Below, one piece after another: positions 26,143-34,218 of a DNA stretch of 59,624 nucleotides. A model generated the notes under the pieces. That model did not search any database and had not been told where the DNA came from. It saw only the letters and a program-made list of their open reading frames with translations. Position numbers and translations under genes: made by a program. This stretch comes from an uncultured Ectothiorhodospiraceae bacterium (lineage in GTDB: Bacteria > Pseudomonadota > Gammaproteobacteria > XJ16 > Halofilaceae), in assembly GCA_913055615.1 (NCBI GenBank), contig CAJXKK010000017.1, positions 1-59,624 of the forward strand. Reading direction: 5' to 3'. The number at the start of each line of letters is the position of its first letter. The first letter of the stretch is position 1.

Positions 26143-28173
26143 CTATACGAGGTCGCGCGGTATGTGCTCGTCCCAGCTGCGGCAGAACACGCGTCTCTCG
26201 CTGTCGCCGACCCGCTCGTAGGCATCGAGCTCGGCACGCAGGAGGAAGGCGGACCCCGTGCAGGTAAGTTCGGTTCGCGTGACCGTGCGAATGGCCCAGT
26301 CGCCGCGTTCGAGGCCACGGTGCCATTCGACTTCGGCCTTCAGCGATTCGAAGTCGTCCTCCATCGAGGAATAGCGCTCGGTCGCGCGCGCGTGCACGGT
26401 CAAGTCGGTCGCTTCGTGGTACCGCACGCCCTGGTCGTTGATCACCTCGAGGATCGATGCATCGTTTTCGAGGTCACGGTGCACCCACCAGTTATGGTGA
26501 GCCGGCTCGATCTGCCTGATCGGTGCGGTCGGCGCCGCCTCCGGCTCATCGAAGGGACGCAGCGCCTCGTCTTCGGCCCGGGGCGGGCGCGCGGGCAGGC
26601 GCAGCGATGAGCCTCCCGTGTGCACTGTCAGTTGTACCGGTTGTGGCGGGGCCCAGGCCAGTGGCCAGTACGAGGTGGAGAGAGAGAGACGTAGACGATG
26701 GCCCGCCGGGAAATGCTGCGCGACGCCGTTGAGCGCGACACGCACGCGGTACCGCCGACCCGGCTCCAGCGGTTGCGGGTCTTCGCTGCTTTCGCGGTGT
26801 GTCAGGTTGAGGAGGCCGTACGTCACCCGGGTGGCCTTGCCGTCCGGGGCCACGTCGGACAGGCGGGCGGCGATCATCGCCACCGGCCGGTCCACTGAGA
26901 CTTCCAGTTCGGCGATCGGAGCGCCCAGAATCTCGAGCGGCGCCTCGAGCTCGCCGCTGTCGAATACTTCGGCACCGCCATCCTCCTGGCGCTGGTCGTG
27001 CGCCAGGTCGGGGCCGGCGGCGTAGGAGCACCACTTGCCGGCGAACAGTCCCGTCGTCAGAGGCGACTGCTCCGGCAGCGCCTCATCCCCCCGCACGGCC
27101 TCGCCCGGCGCCGCCAGCCGGTTGGGTTCGAGCGCATAGATGCGTTCCCCGACGCCCGGCGTCGGCCACTCGGGCTCGCCGACCCAGCGCCCCGGTCGCT
27201 CGGCATAGCGCGTTGTCGGCGGCACGCTGTCCTGCATCCAGACCCGCAGCATGGGCTCCTCCATGACGCCCCGGTCGACACCCTTCAGCCAGTGGTCCCA
27301 CCAGCGCAGCTGTTCCTGAAGGAAGCCGATGGCCGGGCCGGGTACGCCCTCGTGCGGGTACTTGTGGCTCCAGGGGCCGATCAGGCCTTTGCGCGGCACA
27401 TCGAGGCCGGCGAGCAGGCGGAAGACCGCGTTCGAGTAGCCGTCGGCCCAGCCGCTGACGGCCATCACGGGGCACTGGACGGCGTCGTAATGCTCGCAGA
27501 CCGAGCCGTGTCTCCAGTACTCGTCGCGACGCTGGTGGCGCAGCCAGGTGTCGAGCCAGAGCCCGCTGCCACGCAGTCGGTCGAGCCACATGTCGCGCCA
27601 GCCTTCGCCGGTGAGCTCGGGATCGGGTGGCAGCGAATTATAGGCGAACATCACCGAGGCCCATGAAACGTTTTCGCCCAGCAGGCATCCGCCCATGTGA
27701 TGCACGTCGTCGGCGTAGCGGTCGTCGGTGGAGCAGCAGGTGATCACCGCCTGGAGTTCCGGCGGCTGCATTGCCGCGATCTGCAGGCCGTTGAAACCGC
27801 CCCAGGAGATACCGATCATGCCCACCGCACCGGTGCACCAGGATTGTCGGGCGAGCCAGGCGATGACGGCACACCCGTCTTCGAGTTCGGTCTGCAGGTA
27901 TTCATCGGCGAGCACGCCCTCCGATTCCCCGCTGCCGCGCAAATCCACGCGCACGCATGCGTAGCCGTGCCCGGCGAGGTAGCCGTGCATGCCCTCATCG
28001 CGCTCCGCGGTGCCGAACCGCTTGCGATACGGGATGTACTCCAGAATCGCGGGAACGGGGTGATCGCAGACCGGGCGCCAGATACGGGCAGCCAGACGCA
28101 CCCCGTCGGCCATCGGTATCCACGCGTTCGGTTCCTCGCGCACCTGACAGGGCATCTGCTGGACCGTTTTCAT
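26143..28173 (-). CDS. CocE/NonD-family acyl hydrolase (peptidase S15 type)
   Basis: A 676-residue hydrolase of the CocE/NonD and X-Pro dipeptidyl-peptidase group. The N-terminal alpha/beta hydrolase domain has IPMADGVRLAARIWRP, LEYIPYRKR, RVDLRGSGESEG and the nucleophile elbow GMIGISWGGFNG (GISWG). The C-terminal beta-sandwich contains RYRVRVALNGVAQHFPAGHRLRLSLSTSYWP. No signal peptide is seen, so it is cytoplasmic. Family members cleave ester or amide bonds in varied small molecules and peptides; the substrate here is unknown. The start overlaps the stop of the ATP-grasp gene by 4 bases, indicating that ligase and hydrolase are made together. Confidence 0.88.
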   Translation of the reverse strand: MKTVQQMPCQVREEPNAWIPMADGVRLAARIWRPVCDHPVPAILEYIPYRKRFGTAERDEGMHGYLAGHGYACVRVDLRGSGESEGVLADEYLQTELEDGCAVIAWLARQSWCTGAVGMIGISWGGFNGLQIAAMQPPELQAVITCCSTDDRYADDVHHMGGCLLGENVSWASVMFAYNSLPPDPELTGEGWRDMWLDRLRGSGLWLDTWLRHQRRDEYWRHGSVCEHYDAVQCPVMAVSGWADGYSNAVFRLLAGLDVPRKGLIGPWSHKYPHEGVPGPAIGFLQEQLRWWDHWLKGVDRGVMEEPMLRVWMQDSVPPTTRYAERPGRWVGEPEWPTPGVGERIYALEPNRLAAPGEAVRGDEALPEQSPLTTGLFAGKWCSYAAGPDLAHDQRQEDGGAEVFDSGELEAPLEILGAPIAELEVSVDRPVAMIAARLSDVAPDGKATRVTYGLLNLTHRESSEDPQPLEPGRRYRVRVALNGVAQHFPAGHRLRLSLSTSYWPLAWAPPQPVQLTVHTGGSSLRLPARPPRAEDEALRPFDEPEAAPTAPIRQIEPAHHNWWVHRDLENDASILEVINDQGVRYHEATDLTVHARATERYSSMEDDFESLKAEVEWHRGLERGDWAIRTVTRTELTCTGSAFLLRAELDAYERVGDSERRVFCRSWDEHIPRDLV

Positions 28174-29480
28174 GCGCTCTCCGCCTTGTCTGCACGAGCG
28201 AACCGGAAGCCAAGCAGGCGCTCGATCTCGGCGGCCTTGGCCAGCAGTTCCTTGCGATCGCGGCCGCCAAGGAATATTTCGGCGATCTCGAAGCTGTAGC
28301 TGTCCTGGAAGTCCAGGTGCGCCAGGCGCGTGCCGGCCGGTGCGAGCACCCGCACGCGGACCTCTGGATAGCGAGCGCGCGCGGCATCGATGTCGGCCTG
28401 CGTCGGGCTGCGCTCGACCGTCGCGTCCTCATGGAGTCGGAGCATGATCTTCGCGGCCATCGCGAATCGGCCTTCCCGGGAGGGGAAACGGGGCCTGCGG
28501 CCGAGCACGAGTTCCACCGGGACCTGCTGGTTGATGGCGCCGTCGACCATGAGGAACAGCGGCGAATGCGATTTCGATATCCGGCTGTTGATCTCGAGCA
28601 CCCGGATGCGGTCGCTCCGGGGGTCCCAGTAGAACTCGATATTGAAGGCCCCGTTGTCGTAGCCGATGTGGTCCATCAACTGACGCGTTGCGACGATCAT
28701 GCGCGCCTGGACGCGGCGCGGCAGCGTCGACGGGTACTGGTAGCGCGCGAAGCTGGAGCGGTAGCGGCCGGAGCGAATGGAATCCACGGCCCCGTAAACC
28801 GTCACCTCGCCGTCAAAGACATAGCCCTCCAGCGTGCACTGGTGTCCGCGGGAGATGATCTCCTCGGCGATGCAGTGATAGCCGTCGACCGCGGCGATCT
28901 CACGTGGCGCATCCACGTGAGCCATAAAACCGTTGAACGGTTCCGCCATGCGGTGGATCCGCTCGCGCATCATGCGGAGCGCTGCCGTCAGCTCGCGTCG
29001 GTTGTGGACACGGAAGCCCAGGAAGGACGAGTGCGCCTTCACGGGCTTGACCCAGATGGGGAACTCGAGTTCGAGGCGGGCCAGCGGATCGCCGGCGAAC
29101 GGGTCAAGGGACTGGAAGCGCGGCACCAGGTCGGGGACGACCTGGGCCTGGATACAGCGTGCCCAGTACTTGTGTTCGCAGCGGGCCACGGCTTCGGCCG
29201 TGGGCGAGGGCAGGCCGCGCTCCTGCCGCAGCAGCGGCACCAGTCCGCTGGTCGGGAAGTCCCAATAGCCGATGATGCCGTCCACCGGATCGGGGAACGC
29301 CTCGAGCTCGTCCCGCGCAGTGGCCAGCAGTTCGTCGAATGGGGGGAAGGCGTCGTCCGGCTCGATAATCCCGGGATACTCCAGCAGCGCGTGCCAGGCG
29401 TATTCCCCCGGCTCGCCGAGCGTTTCCATCAGTTCCCGGTTGAACGGGTCGAAGCCCATAACGAATATGTTGCTGCTCAT
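28170..29480 (-). CDS. ATP-grasp ligase-like protein
   Basis: A 436-residue ATP-grasp protein. The central fold shows RCEHKYWARCIQAQ, the ATP-binding strand FPIWVKPVKAHSSFLG, the lid GYHCIAEEIISRGHQ and the metal-binding end FNIEFYWDPRSDRIRVLEINSRIS (Glu and Asn typical of the family). Such enzymes activate a carboxylate as acyl phosphate and join it to an amine or other nucleophile. The substrate is unknown. It is the first gene of a two-gene operon with the CocE/NonD hydrolase, downstream of an FNR-type box at 29563, and sits between the two hsp20 copies. An N-terminal pre-ATP-grasp domain covers about residues 1-125. Confidence 0.85.
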   Translation of the reverse strand: MSSNIFVMGFDPFNRELMETLGEPGEYAWHALLEYPGIIEPDDAFPPFDELLATARDELEAFPDPVDGIIGYWDFPTSGLVPLLRQERGLPSPTAEAVARCEHKYWARCIQAQVVPDLVPRFQSLDPFAGDPLARLELEFPIWVKPVKAHSSFLGFRVHNRRELTAALRMMRERIHRMAEPFNGFMAHVDAPREIAAVDGYHCIAEEIISRGHQCTLEGYVFDGEVTVYGAVDSIRSGRYRSSFARYQYPSTLPRRVQARMIVATRQLMDHIGYDNGAFNIEFYWDPRSDRIRVLEINSRISKSHSPLFLMVDGAINQQVPVELVLGRRPRFPSREGRFAMAAKIMLRLHEDATVERSPTQADIDAARARYPEVRVRVLAPAGTRLAHLDFQDSYSFEIAEIFLGGRDRKELLAKAAEIERLLGFRFARADKAESA

Positions 29481-29534
29481 GATGTCCCCTGTCCGGGCCT
29501 TTTCCCGGGGCGCCCCCGAAGGCCTCTACCACAG

Positions 29535-29576
29535 ACAATGAACATCTCCCCGGGTGTTTACGTTGACCATCGTCAT
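29535..29576 (-). promoter_or_regulatory. FNR-type box and -10 for the ATP-grasp/CocE operon
   Basis: On the minus strand the site (29563-29576) reads ATGACGATGGTCAA, one mismatch to TTGAY-N4-RTCAA. CATTGT (minus, 29535-29540) lies exactly at the class II -10 position. The ATP-grasp gene starts at 29480. Confidence 0.55.
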
Positions 29577-29640
29577 GGTGGGATTCGACAGTGCTCGTCC
29601 GCCAGCGCCCGCTATCGGCTGCAGGGGCATGTGGATCGGG

Positions 29641-29689
29641 CGGTTCGTTGACGTCCGTCAACGAACCGCGCTGCATCACGCTGCAGACT
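29641..29689 (+). promoter_or_regulatory. FNR/DNR-type palindrome for the second hsp20
   Basis: TTGACGTCCGTCAA (29648-29661) is a full match to TTGAY-N4-RTCAA and lies inside a longer perfect dyad with 13-bp arms (CGGTTCGTTGACG, 29641-29668). CAGACT at 29684-29689 is exactly at the class II -10 position. The box ends 104 nt before the hsp20 ATG. Confidence 0.62.
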
Positions 29690-29764
29690 GTTCGCATAAA
29701 CCCGGTTCGTTTCGCCTGAACCGGGTATGTGTGATGGTCGGTCCCGGAAATGAGGTACCTGCAA

Positions 29765-30316
29765 ATGGTTGAGAGGAAGCAGAACACCGGCGACGGTGAA
29801 ATCCCGGTTCGCGGGGCCGGGAGCCTCGCGAAGCTGCGCCAGGAGATGAATCGGTTACTCGACCGCTTCGGCGGGAGTCGCTCGCACCGCCGCGGCCATC
29901 ATAGCGGCTCCGGTCTGGTTGCGGGCCCGCTGCGGGAATGGGATCCGCTCGCCGCGCTCGAATGGCCGTCGCTGGCCGACGCCGATGTGGATTTTGGTCG
30001 CGCGGACCTCAGTGAAACCGACGAGGGCTATGAACTGCAGGTGGATCTGCCGGGCATGAATAAGGATGACATCAGGGTCGATCTCTCCGATGGCATACTC
30101 ACGGTGTCGGGCGAGCGCAGTGATGAACGCGAGGATGAGCGCAAGGGGTATTACCTGAGTGAGCGTTCCTACGGATCCGTGCAGCGGAGTTTCCGCGTGC
30201 CCGACAGCGTCAAAAGCGAGGATATCAAGGCGCGATTCAGCGACGGTGTCCTGACCCTCGGTATGCCCAGGACCGAGGAAGCCAAAAAGAACCAGCGGTC
30301 GATCGAGGTCGAGTAG
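29765..30316 (+). CDS. Hsp20/alpha-crystallin small heat-shock protein (copy B)
   Basis: A 183-residue small heat-shock protein nearly identical to copy A across the alpha-crystallin domain (ADLSETDEGYELQVDLPG, GERSDEREDERKGYYLSER, SVKSEDIKARFSDGVLTLGMP) and tail SIEVE. The N-terminal arm differs and contains LAKLRQEMNRLLDRFGG, a helix typical of HspX/IbpA-type proteins. GAGGT about 8 nt upstream supports the ATG at 29765; an ATG five codons earlier is less likely. Like copy A it has an FNR-type box at a fixed distance and a related GC hairpin downstream, which points to duplication of the whole transcription unit. Confidence 0.94.
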   Translation: MVERKQNTGDGEIPVRGAGSLAKLRQEMNRLLDRFGGSRSHRRGHHSGSGLVAGPLREWDPLAALEWPSLADADVDFGRADLSETDEGYELQVDLPGMNKDDIRVDLSDGILTVSGERSDEREDERKGYYLSERSYGSVQRSFRVPDSVKSEDIKARFSDGVLTLGMPRTEEAKKNQRSIEVE

Positions 30317-30553
30317 GAATACGACCGAAAACCCGGTTACGGCCCATGACTCACGGCCCATGCGCCGCGGTCGTGCGCCGGAGATCCCCGGCGCGGCGAT
30401 TGCCGATGGTGGCCGTCGCTGCATGCGACGGGCCTGTCGTCTTCGGCTCCGTTCCGTGGTGACGCCCGCACCGCGAGCGTGGCCCACGGCTCCGCCCGGC
30501 TTCGGACGATGGATCCGGATCCGGTTCCGCTGCGAGCATCACACCGTGTTCGG

Positions 30554-31324
30554 TCACCAGGCGGTGTAACCACCGTCGATCACGAGTTCCGACCCGGTCA
30601 TGAATTTCGACTCGTCCGATATCAGATAGACGATGCCCCAGGCGATGTCATCCGGTTCGCCGACGTGGCCGACGGGATGGCGTCCGCCCAGCTCCTGCTG
30701 GAAACCGTCGGCATCGTAGCCGAGCCGCCGGCCAAGGCCTTCGACGAGCGGCGTCCATATATAGCCGGGGTGCACGGAGTTGATCCGGATGCCCTCGCGC
30801 GCATAAGCGATCGCATCGTTCTTGGTCATCAGCCGAACGGCCCCCTTCGACGCGTGATAAGGGGGAACATCCCCGGCGCCGATGATCCCGTAGATCGATG
30901 ATAGATTGACGATGCTGCCACCATGGCGTTCGCGGATGCGCGGAATGGCATGCTTCGTTCCCAGGAACACGCCGTTGATGTTGACGTTCATCACGTGCTC
31001 CCAATCGGCCAGCGCGATGTTTTCGGTGGACTTGTTGATGCCGGCGACGCCGGCATTGTTCACCAGGCCGTCCACCCCGCCGTAATGGGAACTCACATCG
31101 GTGAGCACGCGCTCCCACTCCGATTCATCCGTGACATCGAGGTGCCAGTAATCGCCTCGTCCCCCGGCTTCCGCGATCTCGTCGGCTACGGCGCGGCCTT
31201 CGTCGTCGAGCATGTCGGTCACGGCCACGGCGGCACCTTCCTCGGCGAGGCGCAGGCAGCAGGCCCGCCCGATGCCGCGGGCGCCACCCGTGACGACCAC
31301 CACTTTTTCGGCTACCCGTTTCAT
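30554..31324 (-). CDS. Short-chain dehydrogenase/reductase
   Basis: A 256-residue classical SDR. The cofactor loop is VVTGGARGIG, followed by VTDMLDDEG (Asp after the second strand suggests NAD preference), LVNNAGVAG, the catalytic Ser in NLSSIYG, the YHASK active site and VHPGYIWTPL. Domain length and motifs fit the 3-alpha/20-beta-hydroxysteroid dehydrogenase-like group, but the substrate is unknown. The start at 31324 has GGAGG about 9 nt upstream; the long frame extending to 31642 overlaps GAPDH and is not coding. It lies 47 bp downstream of GAPDH on the same strand and probably ends the pgk-gap transcript. Confidence 0.92.
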   Translation of the reverse strand: MKRVAEKVVVVTGGARGIGRACCLRLAEEGAAVAVTDMLDDEGRAVADEIAEAGGRGDYWHLDVTDESEWERVLTDVSSHYGGVDGLVNNAGVAGINKSTENIALADWEHVMNVNINGVFLGTKHAIPRIRERHGGSIVNLSSIYGIIGAGDVPPYHASKGAVRLMTKNDAIAYAREGIRINSVHPGYIWTPLVEGLGRRLGYDADGFQQELGGRHPVGHVGEPDDIAWGIVYLISDESKFMTGSELVIDGGYTAW

Positions 31325-31371
31325 CTTCGATATTCCTCCGGCTCCGTTGTCCCTGTCGGGGACGTTCGTGA

Positions 31372-32376
31372 TCAAGCGTTGGCCCCGACGAGTTCGGCCA
31401 GATCGACAACCCGCCGTGCATAACCCCACTCGTTGTCGTACCACGCGAGGACCTTCAGGGTGTGCGTTCCGATCGCCATGGTGCACGGCAGATCGACCAG
31501 TGCGGAGTAACCACTGCCGACGATGTCGCTCGAAACGAGTTCGTCGTCGCTGGTGCCGAGGATGCCGTACAGTTCGCCGTCGGCGGCGGCGCGAAAGCGT
31601 TCGTTGACGGCATCGACACTGATCGGCTGTTCGGTACGGCATACGAAATCGACCAGGGATCCGTCGACCACCGGCACGCGCACCGCCACGCCATCCATCC
31701 GCCCCGCCAGCCGCGGCAGGACTTCGGCCGTGGCCTGGGCCGCGCCGGTCGTGGTCGGGACGATGTTGGCCAGTGCGGAGCGCCCGCGCCGCGGCTTCTT
31801 ATGGGGCTGGTCGACCAGCGTCTGGCCGCCCGTGACCGCGTGCACCGTGGTCAGGAAACCGGATTCGATGCCGAAGGCCTCGTCGAGCACCCGGGCCACG
31901 GGGGCGAGGCAGTTCGTCGTGCACGAGGCATTCGACAGCACTGCATGACGGCCCGGATCGTAGTCGCCGTGATTGACCCCCATGCAGACGGTGAGGTCGG
32001 GTTCCTTGCCAGGTGCCGTAATGATCACACGCCTCGCGCCGGCCTCGAGGTGTCGACTCGCCCCGGCCCGGTCGCGGAATACGCCCGTCGCCTCGATCAC
32101 GATCTCCACCCCGAGTTCCCCCCAGGGCAGGTTTGCCGGGTTGTCTTCCTGAAAGCAGCGGATTTGACGGTCGCCCCAGTGGAGACGGTCTTCTTTCGCC
32201 GCCACCTGTTCACCGGCGCTGCCGTAGACGCTGTCATGGCGCAGCAGATAGGCGAGCTGCTCGGTAGTTGCGATATCGTTGACCGCGACCACCTCGAAGT
32301 GCGGTGAACCTATCAGGCCCCGCAGAGTCAATCGGCCGATACGTCCGAGTCCGTTGATGCCGATGCGTGTTGCCAT
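31372..32376 (-). CDS. gap: Type I glyceraldehyde-3-phosphate dehydrogenase
   Basis: A 334-residue phosphorylating GAPDH. The NAD-binding start is RIGINGLGRIGRL, the catalytic cysteine is in NASCTTNC (Cys152), the active-site His is in TTVHAVTGGQTLVD, and the C-terminal signature is WYDNEWGYARRVVDLAELV. The loop after the His reads VDQPHKKPRRGRSALANIVP, the KKxxRGR form. It converts glyceraldehyde-3-phosphate, phosphate and NAD+ to 1,3-bisphosphoglycerate. GGAGG precedes the ATG at 32376; the frame continues upstream but lacks coding features. The gene follows pgk by 168 bp on the same strand. Confidence 0.95.
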   Translation of the reverse strand: MATRIGINGLGRIGRLTLRGLIGSPHFEVVAVNDIATTEQLAYLLRHDSVYGSAGEQVAAKEDRLHWGDRQIRCFQEDNPANLPWGELGVEIVIEATGVFRDRAGASRHLEAGARRVIITAPGKEPDLTVCMGVNHGDYDPGRHAVLSNASCTTNCLAPVARVLDEAFGIESGFLTTVHAVTGGQTLVDQPHKKPRRGRSALANIVPTTTGAAQATAEVLPRLAGRMDGVAVRVPVVDGSLVDFVCRTEQPISVDAVNERFRAAADGELYGILGTSDDELVSSDIVGSGYSALVDLPCTMAIGTHTLKVLAWYDNEWGYARRVVDLAELVGANA

Positions 32377-32544
32377 GTGTGCTTCCTCCCGTTCCGGCCT
32401 TGCCGCGGTTCTGCCGCCGCGCCGGGCGTTTTGTTCACCAGTATCGACCATGGCAGCGCGCACCATCGGTCGGGATGCCGGAAATTCCAATCCGGAGCGG
32501 TGCAGGACCGAGCGCACGCATCACCGTGTACCGGTAACCTTCGT

Positions 32545-33711
32545 TCACTCGTCCCCAAGCGCCTGCAGGGCGGGCAGCGTGCGGTGGGCAACGTAGCTCA
32601 GAAAGGCGCCGCCGCCCGTGGACACGTGGGTCATCGCGTCGAGTAGCCCGAGCCGTTGCGGGATCCCGGTCGTGTCACCCCCGCCCACGATCGCGTTCGC
32701 ACCGGAGCGGGCGATGGCCCGGGCGACGGTCCGCGAGCCTGCGAAGAAACGCGGGTCCTCAACGTATCCCATGGGTCCGTTCCAGATGACGGTTCCCGCC
32801 TGCTCGAGAATCTGCCGGTAACGGGTGCTCGTCTCGGCACCGATGTCCAGCGCCGCGACCCCGGCGGGAAGCATGTCGACCGTGAGCACGTCGTCCCGGG
32901 GTGCGGGCACCGCGTGATCGACCGGGAGCAGTAGTCGGTCCCCGGCCTTGTCAAGCAGCTGGCGGGCGGCGTCGAGCTGGTCTTCCTCGACCGGGGCGCC
33001 GCCGACGTCATCACCGCGCGCCTTGAGCAATGTGAACGCCGGCACGCCGCCCACCAGTACGTGGTCGACGCGGTCAAGCAACGCCCGCATTGCGGCGATT
33101 TTGTCCGACACCTTGGCGCCGCCGATGACGGCCACGAAGGGGCGTGCCGGCTGATCCATCGCACCGTCGATCGCCTGTGTTTCGCGCCTGACGAGCAGGC
33201 CGGCCGCACGATCCGCCGCCGGAAAGTGTCGGGCCACGGAATACACCGACGCGTGCCGGCGGTGGCAGACCGCGAACGCGTCGTTGACATACACGTCACC
33301 GAGTTGAGCGAGTCCCGCGGCCAGGTCGGGATCGTCGGCCTCTTCGCCAGGATGGAAGCGCAGGTTCTGCAGGAGTCCGAGCGTGCCCGGGCGCAGCGCA
33401 TACGCCATCGACTGCGCCGTTTCCCCCGTGATGTCGTCGCAGTGTTGAACGGCGCGATCGGGCAGCAGGTCGGCGAGCCGTGAGGCGATGGGGTCGATAC
33501 GCAGATCTTCGATACGCTGGCCCCCGGGCCGGCCCAGATGGGTCGCAACGACACAGGCGCAGTCGCGCTGGAGCAGGTATTCCAGCGTCGGTAGCGCCGC
33601 CCGGATGCGGGTATCGTCGCGGATCGTTCCGTCGTCATGGAGTGGCACGTTGAAATCCACGCGCACGAGCGCGCGGCGGCCTTCGATGTGAAGCGATTCC
33701 AGTCCTTGCAT
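32545..33711 (-). CDS. pgk: Phosphoglycerate kinase
   Basis: A 388-residue PGK. The N-terminal signature is RRALVRVDFNVPLHDDG, the substrate-binding segment THLGRPGG, the hinge VIGGAKVSDKI, and the ATP-site motifs IWNGPMGYVEDPRFFAGS and GGGDTTG, ending STGGGAFLSYV. It makes ATP from 1,3-bisphosphoglycerate and ADP, one of the substrate-level phosphorylation steps available without oxygen. The start at 33711 has GGGAG about 8 nt upstream; the frame to 33894 continues into the promoter region. It is the first gene of an apparent pgk-gap-SDR operon behind an FNR-type box. Confidence 0.96.
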   Translation of the reverse strand: MQGLESLHIEGRRALVRVDFNVPLHDDGTIRDDTRIRAALPTLEYLLQRDCACVVATHLGRPGGQRIEDLRIDPIASRLADLLPDRAVQHCDDITGETAQSMAYALRPGTLGLLQNLRFHPGEEADDPDLAAGLAQLGDVYVNDAFAVCHRRHASVYSVARHFPAADRAAGLLVRRETQAIDGAMDQPARPFVAVIGGAKVSDKIAAMRALLDRVDHVLVGGVPAFTLLKARGDDVGGAPVEEDQLDAARQLLDKAGDRLLLPVDHAVPAPRDDVLTVDMLPAGVAALDIGAETSTRYRQILEQAGTVIWNGPMGYVEDPRFFAGSRTVARAIARSGANAIVGGGDTTGIPQRLGLLDAMTHVSTGGGAFLSYVAHRTLPALQALGDE

Positions 33712-33856
33712 ATCGAGTCTCCCGGCCGGTGCCCGGTGTTGTGCATCACGCGGCCACGGTGCGCAAATCCGGCGGCGACATTGTCGGGATGCCGTCCACC
33801 GCCGGTGCCCTATGGATGTTGCTGGCAGGCCATGCGGTTCGTGTGATAACCCAAGC

Positions 33857-33898
33857 AGACTGCCATTACCCGTTCCCGCGTTCATTGACCACAATCAT
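33857..33898 (-). promoter_or_regulatory. FNR-type box for the pgk-gap-SDR operon
   Basis: On the minus strand the site at 33885-33898 reads ATGATTGTGGTCAA, one mismatch to TTGAY-N4-RTCAA. CAGTCT (minus, 33857-33862) is at the class II -10 position. It lies in the 507-bp pgk/glgX gap, which also holds the glgX box and no additional gene. Confidence 0.5.
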
Positions 33899-34036
33899 GT
33901 TCGTGCGAGCTTGCCGCGCGAATCAGGCGCCCGGGCGCTTTCCCCGGGTGGCGCTGGCCACCCCCGCGGGGATTTCGCGATCAGCGGCGTACACATGCAC
34001 TTTCAACACCGACGCGGCCGCCCGCAGTGCGCATCG

Positions 34037-34077
34037 TTGATCTTGATCAACGCGTCGTCGGCGAAATGCGTTATGAA
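34037..34077 (+). promoter_or_regulatory. Perfect FNR box and -10 for glgX-treZ-malQ/treY
   Basis: TTGATCTTGATCAA (34037-34050) is a perfect match to the FNR/ANR consensus TTGAT-N4-ATCAA. TATGAA at 34072-34077 lies one base from the class II -10 position. The predicted transcript starts near 34085, giving a leader of about 135 nt before glgX. Confidence 0.7.
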
Positions 34078-34218
34078 TGTGGTCTATTCGTACAGCGACC
34101 GGTGGCAGCGCCCGCCGGGGATGCGGGTGGCGGCTATGGTCATGGGCGACAGGGAGGCGCAGCGGGGCGGTGAGGCGCACGTGAACGCCCGCGCTCGACT
34201 CGCGTTCATACGTGACGA

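Noticed and set aside
30554-31642. Longer SDR product starting at 31642
   Set aside because: The extra 106 codons overlap GAPDH and have no SDR features; GGAGG precedes the ATG at 31324.
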